DNA of 11,816 nucleotides from an uncultured Sphingomonadaceae bacterium (GTDB lineage Bacteria > Pseudomonadota > Alphaproteobacteria > Sphingomonadales > Sphingomonadaceae): assembly GCA_938016505.1 (NCBI GenBank), contig CALLWN010000264.1, positions 1 to 11,816 of the forward strand, written 5' to 3'. This document shows positions 1 through 7,627 of this stretch, in pieces; positions within the stretch are counted from its first letter, which is position 1, and every line of letters begins with the position of its first letter. The notes under the pieces were generated by a model. That model did not search any database, was not told where the DNA came from, and was given only the letters and a program-made list of their open reading frames with translations. Position numbers and translations under genes: made by a program.

Positions 1-2490
1 CTGCCCCCGCCCAACGTCACCGGCACGCTCCACGTCGGCCATGCCCTCAACCAGACGCTCCAGGACATCCTGATCCGCTGGAAACGGATGCAGGGCCATG
101 ACGCGCGCTGGATCGTCGGCACCGACCATGCCGGCATCGCGACCCAGATGGTCGTCGAGCGGACCCTGGCCGGCCAGGGCCTCGGCCGCGAGGAGCTTGG
201 GCGCGAGGCCTTCCTGGAGCATGTGTGGGCGTGGAAGGCGCAATCGGGCGGCGCGATCACCCGGCAGATGCGGCGGCTGGGTGCAAGCTGCGACTGGGCC
301 AACGAGCGCTTCACCATGGACGAGGCCTATGCGCGCGCGGTCACGCACGTCTTCGTTGCGCTCCACGAGGCGGGCCTGCTTTACCGCGACAAGCGGCTGG
401 TGAACTGGGACCCGAAATTCCGCTCCGCCATCTCCGACCTCGAAGTCGAGAACCGGGAGATGCAGGGCCATTTCTGGCATCTGCGCTACCCGCTGGCCGA
501 TGGCTCGGGGCACCTCGTCGTCGCCACCACAAGGCCCGAGACCATGCTGGGGGACACGGCGGTCGCCGTCCACCCCGAGGATGACCGCTACCGCCATCTC
601 GTCGGAAGGGCGGTCGCCCACCCGCTTACCGGCAGGCAGATTCCTGTCATCGCCGACCCATGGGCAGACCCGGCACTCGGCACTGGCGTGGTCAAGATCA
701 CGCCCGCCCATGATTTCAACGACTGGGCGGTGTTCGAGCGGCACCGCGAGATCGGCTGGATCAACATCCTGAACCCCGACGCGACCCTCAACGCCAGCGT
801 GCCCGAAACCTATCGGGGCCTCGACCGGTTCGAGGCGCGCAAGCGGATCGTCGCTGCACTCGATTCCCTCGGCCTTCTGGAGCGGGTCGAGGACAAGCTG
901 GTCCAGGTGCCCCATGGCGACCGCTCGGGCGCGGTCATCGAGCCCTTCCTCACCGACCAGTGGTATGTGGATGCCGCCCGCCTGGCGGTGGACGCGCGCC
1001 GGGCGGTCGAGGAGGGCCGCACCCGCTTCGTTCCTGCCACATGGGAAAAAACCTATTTCAACTGGCTTGACGGGATCCAGCCCTGGTGCGTCTCGCGGCA
1101 GCTGTGGTGGGGCCACCGGATCCCGGCCTGGTACGCGCCCGATGGCACGGTCTTCGTGGCGCCAAGCGAGGCCGAGGCCCAGGCGAAGGCCGGGCCCGGC
1201 GTGCCGCTCCGGCAGGACGAAGATGTCCTCGACACCTGGTTCTCCTCGGCGCTGTGGCCGTTCGTGACGCTTGGCTGGCCCGAGCAGACGCCCGATCTTG
1301 CCCGTCACTACCCGGGCGATGTGCTGGTCACGGCCTTCGACATCATCTTCTTCTGGGTCGCCCGGATGATGATGCAGGGCCTCCACTTCATGGGCGAGGT
1401 GCCGTTCCGCACCGTCTACTGCCACGGGCTGGTGCGCGATCGCGAAGGCGCCAAGATGTCGAAGTCGAAGGGCAATGCGATCGACCCCCTGACCCTGGTC
1501 GACCGCTACGGCGCGGACGCCGTGCGCTTCACGCTGGCCGCACTCGAAAGCCAGGGCCGCGACGTGAAACTCGACGAGAAGCGCGTGGAAGGCTATCGCA
1601 ATTTCGCGACCAAGCTCTGGAACGCGGTCCGCTTTGCTCAGGCGCAGGGCATTGGCGCCGGGGGCGAGGCGCTGCCCGCGCCTGTCCACCCGGTCAACCG
1701 CTGGATCCTCGGCGAGGCGGCGGCGATGATCGAAGGGCTGACGGCGCACCTCGAGTCGTTCCGCTTCGACCAGGCCGCCGACACGCTCTACCAGTTCGCG
1801 TGGAGCCGCTTTTGTGACTGGTATCTCGAGCTTGCCAAGCCGCTGCTGGCCGACGGCAGCGCCGAAGCCGGGGAGACCCGCGCGACCGCAGGCTTCGTGC
1901 TCGATGCAATCCTGAAGGCGCTGCACCCGTTCATGCCCCACCTCACCGAGGAGCTGTGGCACGCCCAGGGGCCGCGCGAAACCGATCTCATTCTTGCCGC
2001 CTGGCCGCACTTCGCCGTGGAGCCCTCTGGCGCGCAGGAGGAGATCGCCTGGCTGATCGAGCTGGTCTCGGCCATCCGCTCGGCCCGGACCGAGCTCAGC
2101 GTGCCGGCGGCCGCGCGCCTTCCCCTCCATGCGCCAGCGACGATGAAGGAACGGCTGCTTCGCCACCAGCCCGCGCTCGAGCGGCTCGCGCGCGTGTCCG
2201 GCCTCGCGTTCGAGCCTCCGACAATCGCCGGTGTGGCCCAGCTCGTTGTCGCTGGCGAAACCTATCTGCTTCCGCTTGGCGACGTGATCGACCTTGCGGC
2301 CGAACGGGCACGGCTGGCGCGCGCCGCCGAGGCCGCCGAGAAGGAGGCCGCCGGCCTGGCCGGTCGGCTCGCCAACCCGGGCTTCCTCGAGCGCGCCAAG
2401 CCCGAAGCGGTCGAGAAGGCGCGCGCCGACCATGAAGCGCGCAGCGCGGAGGCCAGCCGGTTGCGCGCCGCGCTTGCCCGGCTCGGCTGA
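1..2490 (+). CDS. valS: Valine--tRNA ligase, 5' end outside window
   Basis: Class I aminoacyl-tRNA synthetase that charges tRNA-Val with valine in the cytoplasm. The reading frame is open from base 1, so the gene begins to the left. 829 residues are visible; from the usual position of the first signature motif, roughly 40-50 N-terminal residues are missing. Seen: [15 protein letters not shown] with the HIGH-type motif HVGH at visible residues 11-14; the CP1 editing domain around [17 protein letters not shown] (about 176-192), which in this family hydrolyses mischarged Thr-tRNA-Val; the KMSKS loop (KMSKSKGN) at residue 485; an anticodon-binding helical domain after about 560; and a C-terminal charged Ala/Glu/Arg-rich coiled coil (about 755-829) typical of ValS. 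The TGA stop is only 3 bp from the stop of the convergent RND permease, so no dedicated terminator fits between them. The first internal ATG (88) lies beyond HIGH and cannot be the true start. Confidence 0.98.
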   Translation: MPPPNVTGTLHVGHALNQTLQDILIRWKRMQGHDARWIVGTDHAGIATQMVVERTLAGQGLGREELGREAFLEHVWAWKAQSGGAITRQMRRLGASCDWANERFTMDEAYARAVTHVFVALHEAGLLYRDKRLVNWDPKFRSAISDLEVENREMQGHFWHLRYPLADGSGHLVVATTRPETMLGDTAVAVHPEDDRYRHLVGRAVAHPLTGRQIPVIADPWADPALGTGVVKITPAHDFNDWAVFERHREIGWINILNPDATLNASVPETYRGLDRFEARKRIVAALDSLGLLERVEDKLVQVPHGDRSGAVIEPFLTDQWYVDAARLAVDARRAVEEGRTRFVPATWEKTYFNWLDGIQPWCVSRQLWWGHRIPAWYAPDGTVFVAPSEAEAQAKAGPGVPLRQDEDVLDTWFSSALWPFVTLGWPEQTPDLARHYPGDVLVTAFDIIFFWVARMMMQGLHFMGEVPFRTVYCHGLVRDREGAKMSKSKGNAIDPLTLVDRYGADAVRFTLAALESQGRDVKLDEKRVEGYRNFATKLWNAVRFAQAQGIGAGGEALPAPVHPVNRWILGEAAAMIEGLTAHLESFRFDQAADTLYQFAWSRFCDWYLELAKPLLADGSAEAGETRATAGFVLDAILKALHPFMPHLTEELWHAQGPRETDLILAAWPHFAVEPSGAQEEIAWLIELVSAIRSARTELSVPAAARLPLHAPATMKERLLRHQPALERLARVSGLAFEPPTIAGVAQLVVAGETYLLPLGDVIDLAAERARLARAAEAAEKEAAGLAGRLANPGFLERAKPEAVEKARADHEARSAEASRLRAALARLG

Positions 2491-2493
2491 GCC

Positions 2494-5400
2494 CTATTCC
2501 GCCGGCGCTGGCGGCGGTTCAGCCTGCGCTGGCGGATTGCCGCGCACGATCAGGAGATACATGACCGGGGTCACGACGCGCGACAGCAGGGTCGAGGAGA
2601 CAAGCCCGCCGATGATCACCCAGGCAAGCGGGGAGTAGAGCGCGATCCCCGAGGTGGCGAGCGGCGTGAGCCCGCCGATCGCCGTGACCGATGTCAGAAG
2701 AACGGGGAGGAACCGCACTTCGCCGGCGCGCTCGACCGCCTCGCGCAGCTCCACCCCTTCTTCGCGCAGCTGGGTCGTGAAGTCGACCAGCAGGATCGAG
2801 TTCTTGATCTCGATCCCGATCAGGGCGACAAAGCCGATGACGGCCGTGTAGGAGAGGGAATTGCCTGTCACGAACAGCGCGATCAGGCCGCCGAACATGC
2901 CGAGCGGGATGACGCCCGCGACCACGAGGGTCTCGCGGAAGCGGCCGAACTCGATGACAAGCACGGCGAACACCCCGAAGATGGCGAGCAGGGCAAGACC
3001 GTAGAGCCCCTGGAAGCTGCGCGCTGCCGCCCGCGCCTCGCCCCCGGGGAGAATCTCGTAACCGGCGGGCAGATCAAGATTGCCGAGCGCCTCGGCGATG
3101 ACAGCATTCACTTTCGAGGTCAGGGCACCTGGCTCGACATTGGCGCTGACGACTGCACTGCGCTGCTTCTGGTAGCGGCTGATCGAGGGTGGTCCGGAGG
3201 CGAGGGAGGGGGTGGCGACCGCCGCCAGCGGCACTGCGACCCCAGTCGAACTTGGCACCTGCACGTCGCCGAGCACGTCGACTGCGACCAGCGCGCCGGC
3301 AACGCCGCTGCCCGCGCCGGGCACGCGCACAACGACATCGTGGCTGTCCCCCTCGTCGTCGCGGAAGCGGCCGGCGACTTCCCCGGCCAGCGCCAGCCGC
3401 GTGACCCGGCGCGCGGCGGCGGGCGAGACTCCGAGCAGGGCCGCCCGCTCCGGATCGAGCCCGAGGTCGAGGTCGACCCGGTCGAAACCGAACGGATTGC
3501 GGACATCGCGGGCCCCCGGAGTCTCGCGGATGACGCGCTCGACCTCGAGCGACAGCCGCTTCAGTTCGGCAAGATCGGGGCCGGTCACGAACCATTCGAT
3601 TGGTGCGTTGATGGGCGCCCCGTTCTGGAACGGCCGGATCGAGATGCGCGCATCGGGATAGGCTTCGAACGCGGCGCGCAACCGGGCGACAAGCTCCGGG
3701 CCCTCGTCCGGGTCCCAGCGGTCCAGCGTCACGGCCACCACGCCGATCGACGCCCGCTGCTCGACCTCGCGGACATTGTAGAAGATCTGCGGGTTGCCGC
3801 GGCCGGCGTTCAGCATCCGGTTCGTGACCGAGGGTTCGGCGGCAAGAATCCGGTCGACATATTCGGCTGCGCGCAGCGTCTGGACCGTGTCTGCGCCTTC
3901 GGCTGCCTCGATCTCGACAAGGAAATAGGGTGCATCAGCAGGCGGAAACAGGCTGGTCCCGAGAAGCGGGAGGAGGCCGAAGGCGGCAATGCACAGCGCC
4001 ATCGCGGCGGCAAGTGTCGTGCGCGGCCAGCCGAGCGCCCGGTGGAGGATGGGGCGGTAGACGCGGTGGATTCCGCCCTGGACCGCACGGAGCACGGCAT
4101 TGCCCTCGGGGTCGGAATCGCGGGCGAGAAGCCGCGACGAAAGGAAGGGGATGATGGTGAGCGCGACAAGCAGCGAGGCGGCAACGGATGCGATGACGGC
4201 AACCGGCAAGCCGCGGGTGAACTTGCCTGCGCCCTCGGGAAGCGCGGTCAGCGGCAGGAAGGCAAAGATGAGAACCGCTGTCGAGCCGATGACCGCGACC
4301 GCGATCTGCTGCGTGCCGGCAAGGGCCGCCGCCGCCCGGCTGTAGCCCATGCGCAGGTGGCGGGCGATATTCTCGACGACGACGATCGAATCGTCGACGA
4401 GAAGACCGAGCGCGACGATGAAGCCGGTGATGACGATCTGGTTGAGCGTGTAGCCAAGCAGCGAGACGACGAGCACGCCGATCGCAAGGCTCAAGGGGAT
4501 CGACAGCATGACGATGAGCGAGGCTCTCGGCCCGAGCGGCAGGAGCGTGAGCAGCACGAGGAACAGCGCGATCGAGAAGTCACGCGCCAGGATTCCGAGC
4601 TTGGCGCGCACGTCCCGGCTCTGGTCGAAGGCCTGAACCAGCTTCACGTCGGGCGGAAGCTGGGCACGGTAGCGCTCCGCAGCCTCGGCCAGCCCGCGCT
4701 CGACGTCGAGGACGTTCACATTGTCCTTCTGGGTCGCAGTCACCCAGATGGCACGCGTGCCATTGAGGCGGGTCACATGGTTCTGTTCCCCCGAAGCCCA
4801 GGCCACCTCGGCGATGTCGCCCACCGTGATCGCCCGCCCGCGCTCGGCACGCACCGGCACGGCCTCCACCTCGGCGAGCGACCGGAACGCCCCGCCCGCC
4901 TTCAGGTTGAAGCGCTGCTCGCCCGAGCGCACCGCGCCGGGCGGCAGATCGGACCCGGCAAGGGCAAGCGCGTCGGTCACGGCAGTGAGCGGGATCTCGA
5001 GCTGGCGCAGCCGGCCAAGGTCGACCGTCACGCGCACTTCCGGCCGGGCAAGCCCCCAGACGGTCGCCGTGCGCACACCCGGCACCCGCTGGAAGGCTTC
5101 GCGCACGTCCTTGCCGATCTTCTCCATCCGCCGGTCGGAGGCCGTGGCCGAGACGAGCGCATACTGGGCGACGACCGCCTCGGTGGTCCGAAAGCGGCGA
5201 AACTCGAGGCTGCGGATGCCGGCCGGCAGGCTGGCGCGGATGGCGTTCACCTCGCGCACGGCCTCGTCATAATTGCGGTCGGGGTCGCTCTCCCAGGTGA
5301 ACTCGGCGGTGATGACGGCCTGGCCTTCGGTGGAGCGCGACTGGATCTCGCGGACATTGTCGAGGCCGGACAGCACATCCTCGATCGGCTTGGCGACGGC

Positions 5401-5586
5401 CTGCTCCATGTCGGAGGGGTCGGCCCCGGGCTGGATCACCACGATGCTGACGAACGGCGCCTTGAAATGCGGATCGACCGAGCGCGGAATGTTGAGCAGG
5501 GCCTGGATGCCGAGCGCTGCCAGCAGGGCGAAGGCAACGAGCGTCACCTGCCAGCGCTCGACGGCGAAGGCGATGAGCCGGTTCAA
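2494..5586 (-). CDS. RND efflux transporter permease (AcrB/HAE1 type)
   Basis: Inner-membrane proton/substrate antiporter of the resistance-nodulation-division superfamily, which works with a periplasmic adaptor and an outer-membrane channel. It has 1030 residues, close to the usual AcrB length. Seen: an N-terminal TM helix (about 10-30), a large periplasmic loop (about 35-335), a TM2-6 block (335-480) and a second half with the same plan. The proton-relay residues are present: the Asp pair in GLLVDDSIVVVEN (D398, D399) and the TM10 Lys in GIEIKNSILLVDF (K928). The loop sequence IPRSVDPHFKAPFV is typical of this family. The start is TTG (5586-5584), which overlaps the adaptor's TGA by 4 nt (TTGA) and implies translational coupling; no good Shine-Dalgarno is visible. 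The Pro/Ala-rich C-terminus reaches nearly to valS. Substrate cannot be deduced, and no outer-membrane channel gene lies in this window. Confidence 0.96.
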   Translation of the reverse strand: MNRLIAFAVERWQVTLVAFALLAALGIQALLNIPRSVDPHFKAPFVSIVVIQPGADPSDMEQAVAKPIEDVLSGLDNVREIQSRSTEGQAVITAEFTWESDPDRNYDEAVREVNAIRASLPAGIRSLEFRRFRTTEAVVAQYALVSATASDRRMEKIGKDVREAFQRVPGVRTATVWGLARPEVRVTVDLGRLRQLEIPLTAVTDALALAGSDLPPGAVRSGEQRFNLKAGGAFRSLAEVEAVPVRAERGRAITVGDIAEVAWASGEQNHVTRLNGTRAIWVTATQKDNVNVLDVERGLAEAAERYRAQLPPDVKLVQAFDQSRDVRAKLGILARDFSIALFLVLLTLLPLGPRASLIVMLSIPLSLAIGVLVVSLLGYTLNQIVITGFIVALGLLVDDSIVVVENIARHLRMGYSRAAAALAGTQQIAVAVIGSTAVLIFAFLPLTALPEGAGKFTRGLPVAVIASVAASLLVALTIIPFLSSRLLARDSDPEGNAVLRAVQGGIHRVYRPILHRALGWPRTTLAAAMALCIAAFGLLPLLGTSLFPPADAPYFLVEIEAAEGADTVQTLRAAEYVDRILAAEPSVTNRMLNAGRGNPQIFYNVREVEQRASIGVVAVTLDRWDPDEGPELVARLRAAFEAYPDARISIRPFQNGAPINAPIEWFVTGPDLAELKRLSLEVERVIRETPGARDVRNPFGFDRVDLDLGLDPERAALLGVSPAAARRVTRLALAGEVAGRFRDDEGDSHDVVVRVPGAGSGVAGALVAVDVLGDVQVPSSTGVAVPLAAVATPSLASGPPSISRYQKQRSAVVSANVEPGALTSKVNAVIAEALGNLDLPAGYEILPGGEARAAARSFQGLYGLALLAIFGVFAVLVIEFGRFRETLVVAGVIPLGMFGGLIALFVTGNSLSYTAVIGFVALIGIEIKNSILLVDFTTQLREEGVELREAVERAGEVRFLPVLLTSVTAIGGLTPLATSGIALYSPLAWVIIGGLVSSTLLSRVVTPVMYLLIVRGNPPAQAEPPPAPAE

Positions 5587-6698
5587 GCCGGCCCCGCCGC
5601 CGCAACCCGGACCCGGGCGCCCTCCGTCAGACGATCGACCCCGGTGCGAACGATCCGGTCGCCGGCGGCCAGCCCCCCCTCGACGACGACTCCGTCGGCC
5701 CCAACTTCGCCGAGGCGGACCAGCACCGCCTCGACGGTTGCGCTGGCCGGGTTGAACCGCCAGACGAAGGCCTCGCCAGCCCGGGCTGCAAACAGCGCGG
5801 TTGCAGGCACCACCAGCGGCGCGGCCGGCCCATCAGGGGCATTTCGTGCGATCCGGACCTCGCCAATGAGGCCGGAGCGAAGCGAGGGGTGGGTGGGAAG
5901 CGACACCTCGACCAGGAAGGTCCCGGTCCGCTCGTCGGCGCGACCGCCGATCTCGATGATCCTGCCCGCCATGCCGGGGGCGACCTCCGCCGGGAAGCTC
6001 ACCTCGACCGGCATTCCGACCCTTACTCCCGCGACATCGGATGCCGGAAGCGGGACCCGCATCACGAGGCCGCTGCGGGCCTCGCCGAGAGTCAGGACCG
6101 GCACGCCTGCCGCAACAGTCTGCCCGGGCTCGGCGCGCCGTTCGAGGATGACGCCATCTGCGGGCGCCCGGATGCGGCTGTTGTTCTGGGCAAACAGGGC
6201 GCGCTCGAGCGCGGCAGCCGCAGCGCCCATCGCGGCTTCCGCAGCATCGACCCGGGCCTGCGCCACCCACCCCTGGGCGAACAGCCTGCGCTGGCGATCC
6301 CGTTCGGCGCGGGCCCGCGCGAGGTCGGCGCGGGCGGCACTCACTTCCGCGTCGATGGTGCGAGTGTCGAGGGCCGCGAGCACGGCCCCTGCCCGCACCC
6401 GGTCGCCCTCGCGGGGGTCCAGCCGCGCAATGACGCCCGCAGTCCAGAAGGCAAGCGGGGTCTCCCGGCGGATGCGGACGGTTCCCGCGGCGCGGATCAG
6501 GCCCTCGGTCCGCCGGGCACCCACCTCGATGAGCTGCACGCTCGTCGCAGGGGCGTCCCGTCCCGGGTCTTGAGGGTCCGCCTCCGGCGCGCTGCAGGCG
6601 GCAAGCAGGAACAGGGTGGCTGCGGCCACGACGGCATTGCCCCGCCTGCGCCCTTCATCCCCCTTTGCACCCACTGGCCAACTCGGCATTGCCCGCAT
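5583..6698 (-). CDS. RND efflux periplasmic adaptor, lipoprotein
   Basis: Membrane-fusion protein (HlyD/AcrA family) that bridges the RND permease to an outer-membrane channel. About 371 residues. Seen: a basic n-region (GRRRGN), a hydrophobic stretch and the lipobox LAAC with Cys35, so a lipid-anchored periplasmic protein is predicted. Then come a half biotinyl/lipoyl domain (about 82-112), an Ala/Arg-rich alpha-helical hairpin (about 113-172), the second lipoyl half (SRIRAPADGVILERRAEPGQ, about 174-193), a beta-barrel, and a membrane-proximal domain ending RLTEGARVRV. I chose ATG 6698 because a G-run (6704-6708) lies just upstream of it. GTG 6716 (six residues longer) and ATG 6689 (three residues shorter) are possible. 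The stop overlaps the permease start by 4 nt. A hairpin at 6700-6724 overlaps the proposed ribosome-binding site. Confidence 0.93.
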   Translation of the reverse strand: MRAMPSWPVGAKGDEGRRRGNAVVAAATLFLLAACSAPEADPQDPGRDAPATSVQLIEVGARRTEGLIRAAGTVRIRRETPLAFWTAGVIARLDPREGDRVRAGAVLAALDTRTIDAEVSAARADLARARAERDRQRRLFAQGWVAQARVDAAEAAMGAAAAALERALFAQNNSRIRAPADGVILERRAEPGQTVAAGVPVLTLGEARSGLVMRVPLPASDVAGVRVGMPVEVSFPAEVAPGMAGRIIEIGGRADERTGTFLVEVSLPTHPSLRSGLIGEVRIARNAPDGPAAPLVVPATALFAARAGEAFVWRFNPASATVEAVLVRLGEVGADGVVVEGGLAAGDRIVRTGVDRLTEGARVRVAAAGPA

Positions 6699-6699
6699 C

Positions 6700-6724
6700 G
6701 GCACCCCCAATGACACCGGATGCC
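6700..6724 (-). promoter_or_regulatory. Candidate RBS-occluding hairpin upstream of the RND adaptor
   Basis: On the minus strand, GGCATCC (6724-6718) can pair with GGGTGCC (6706-6700), giving 7 bp with one G-U and an 11-nt loop. The 3' arm includes part of the G-run proposed as the Shine-Dalgarno for ATG 6698. The alternative GTG start (6716) lies in the loop. The 29-aa upstream ORF stops (TAG, 6726-6724) at the first base of the 5' arm, so a ribosome finishing that ORF would melt the stem. The geometry is seen in the sequence; the regulatory role is inference. There is no U-tract, so it does not look like an intrinsic terminator. Confidence 0.35.
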
Positions 6725-6813
6725 TAATACGTCACGCCGAGCAGTTCCAGCAGATTCTGAGTCAGCCTCAGTTCCGCTGGGTCAGACCCGGCCTCACGCG
6801 GTGCCGGAGTCAC
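6724..6813 (-). CDS. Hypothetical 29-residue ORF (possible leader peptide)
   Basis: Not recognised. The GTG start (6813-6811) overlaps the TGA of the preceding DUF3168-like gene by 4 nt (GTGA), the same junction type as one gene further upstream. The predicted peptide has a Pro/Glu/Asp-rich first half and ends in RLTQNLLELLGVTY, which could form a short amphipathic helix. The stop TAG lies 26 nt before the preferred adaptor start (8 nt before the GTG alternative) and abuts the hairpin there. It could be a genuine small protein, a coupling or leader peptide setting translation of the pump genes, or a chance ORF, since 29 codons is short. The exact overlap and the Leu-rich, periodic end are the only support. 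Confidence 0.3.
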   Translation of the reverse strand: MTPAPREAGSDPAELRLTQNLLELLGVTY

Positions 6814-7190
6814 TCGGCAATCGTCAGTGCTTCCAGCTCGATCGAAAGGGTCATCATGCCGTCGGGCAGGATCTCGCCCGCCTTCTCGCCGATCGCGAAC
6901 TCGGCCAGAAAGTGTCCGGCAAGCGGGAAGTCGCCTGCGGCAAGGAGCGCCTCGAGCCGATCCCATGCGGTCTCGACCGCATCGACCGGCCCATGCAGCC
7001 TGAGCGAAAGGCTGTGCCAGACACCCGAGAAGGTCAGGCTGGCCCATGGCCTGCTGTCGAAGCCCCGGATCGCGAGGAACGGCTGGCTGCCTTCGCCGTC
7101 CGTCCACCGGTCGAACCAGCGGTCCTGCCCGATCGCATCACGAATTGCAGCGATGAGCGCGCGCTGCGGCGCGGACGAGGCCCCCCTCAC
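6810..7190 (-). CDS. DUF3168-like (tail terminator-like) protein, hypothetical
   Basis: 126 residues with codon use like the neighbouring real genes. Pattern seen: an N-terminal helix (QRALIAAIRDAIG), then PFLAIRGFDSRPWASLTFSG, a beta strand HSLSLRLHGP, a helix VETAWDRLEALL, then FPLAGHFLAEF and a final strand ending LSIELEALTIAE. That order, including the P-L-A-I segment, an aromatic W before a T-x-x-G turn, alternating hydrophobic strands and a final ALT-x-E, resembles DUF3168. This family contains phage tail-terminator/completion proteins and the corresponding gene of gene transfer agents. The assignment is from recall of the pattern, not from a search. The GTG start (7190) overlaps the upstream gene's TGA by 4 nt. 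No other head or tail genes are present here, so if correct it is an orphan or domesticated copy. It may instead be an unrelated small alpha/beta protein. Confidence 0.5.
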   Translation of the reverse strand: MRGASSAPQRALIAAIRDAIGQDRWFDRWTDGEGSQPFLAIRGFDSRPWASLTFSGVWHSLSLRLHGPVDAVETAWDRLEALLAAGDFPLAGHFLAEFAIGEKAGEILPDGMMTLSIELEALTIAE

Positions 7191-7453
7191 CGCCCGGACT
7201 CCAGCGACGTCCGGCGAGGCCTCGCCCTGCCGCTTCGCCCGCCGGCCGCTCCCGAACTCTCACCCTGGTCCTGAAGTGCATCGAGAAGGCTTGCGACATG
7301 CGCCCTGAGCCGCGCCTCCATGCGCTGGCCGGGCTGGCGTCCGCGACGCAGGTCGTGGACGATCCGGGGGTCCGAGACGGCATCCCGCCCGAACCGGGAC
7401 GGTGGCAGACGTGTCGCCTTCAGGCAGGCCTCGATCTGACTCAGCAACGACAT
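7187..7453 (-). CDS. Small HTH-like protein, conserved hypothetical
   Basis: 88 residues. The N-terminal about 57 residues read as a compact helical unit: SLLSQIEACLKATRL, then PPSRFGRDAVSDPRIVHDLRRG, then a helix QRMEARLRAHVASLL. This resembles a short alphaproteobacterial protein family with the pattern F-G-R-x-A-x-x-D-P-R-x-V-x-D-L-R-x-G-R, which looks like a lambda-repressor-type HTH, so DNA binding is an inference. The C-terminal about 28 residues are a Gly/Ser/Arg-rich tail and may be disordered. The start ATG 7453 (MSLLSQ) matches my recollection of where relatives begin, with GGAG 10 nt upstream. ATG 7471, preceded by GGGG, is a close alternative; a TTG at 7555 is unlikely. It is transcribed divergently from the S24 repressor and overlaps the next gene by GTGA. 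Confidence 0.7.
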   Translation of the reverse strand: MSLLSQIEACLKATRLPPSRFGRDAVSDPRIVHDLRRGRQPGQRMEARLRAHVASLLDALQDQGESSGAAGGRSGRARPRRTSLESGR

Positions 7454-7527
7454 GGCTCGGTCACTCCACATGTCGACCCCATGCCGTTCCGGGGTGGCCC
7501 TGCGACCTCGGCCCTCCGCGCCATCCC

Positions 7528-7553
7528 GAATCGATAGGCTGAATCTGATAGGC
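7528..7553. repeat. Direct repeat with two GANTC sites in the divergent intergenic region
   Basis: Two adjacent near-identical units, GAATC-GATAGGC (7528-7539) and GAATC-T-GATAGGC (7541-7553), start 13 bp apart. Each contains GAATC, a GANTC methylation site of the kind used by CcrM in alphaproteobacteria. It lies between the small HTH-like gene and the S24 repressor gene. It may be a tandem binding site or a methylation-sensitive control element. The repeat is directly visible; its function is inference. Confidence 0.5.
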
Positions 7554-7555
7554 AA

Positions 7556-7577
7556 TTTCCTACTAGTCTAGGGGAAA
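7556..7577. promoter_or_regulatory. Candidate repressor operator (dyad symmetry)
   Basis: A 22-bp imperfect palindrome with arms TTTCC (7556-7560) and GGAAA (7573-7577). Nested in it, slightly off-centre, is a second dyad CCTA (7559-7562) / TAGG (7569-7572). TAGG also occurs at 7535 and 7549 within the adjacent direct repeat. It is in the most A+T-rich patch of the window, between the divergent HTH-like and S24 genes, where a CI-like repressor would be expected to bind. I could not place convincing -35/-10 elements. Confidence 0.4.
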
Positions 7578-7627
7578 AATGATGATATGCACCTTGCTGC
7601 GCGGATCAGGAGAGGAGGTCCCGGCGG

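Noticed and set aside
1086..1817. A long plus-strand frame inside valS
   Set aside because: It overlaps the conserved valS core, including the region around KMSKS, in another frame, and is Arg/Gly/Ala-rich without motifs.
2499..2514. CCGCC...GGCGG inverted repeat next to the convergent valS/permease stops, as a bidirectional terminator
   Set aside because: It lies inside the permease's Pro/Ala-rich C-terminal codons, which generate such repeats, and no T-tract follows on either strand.
3340..6573. A 1077-codon open frame on the plus strand running opposite the RND permease and adaptor genes
   Set aside because: It is antisense to two clear, motif-complete genes. Its composition (Arg/Asp/Gly/His-rich, low complexity) is what GC-rich coding DNA gives on the opposite strand; it has no recognisable domain.
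6724..7107. A 127-codon minus-strand frame overlapping the DUF3168-like gene
   Set aside because: Most of it is an out-of-frame shadow of that gene. Only its last 29 codons, which begin at a GTGA overlap, were kept as a separate small ORF.
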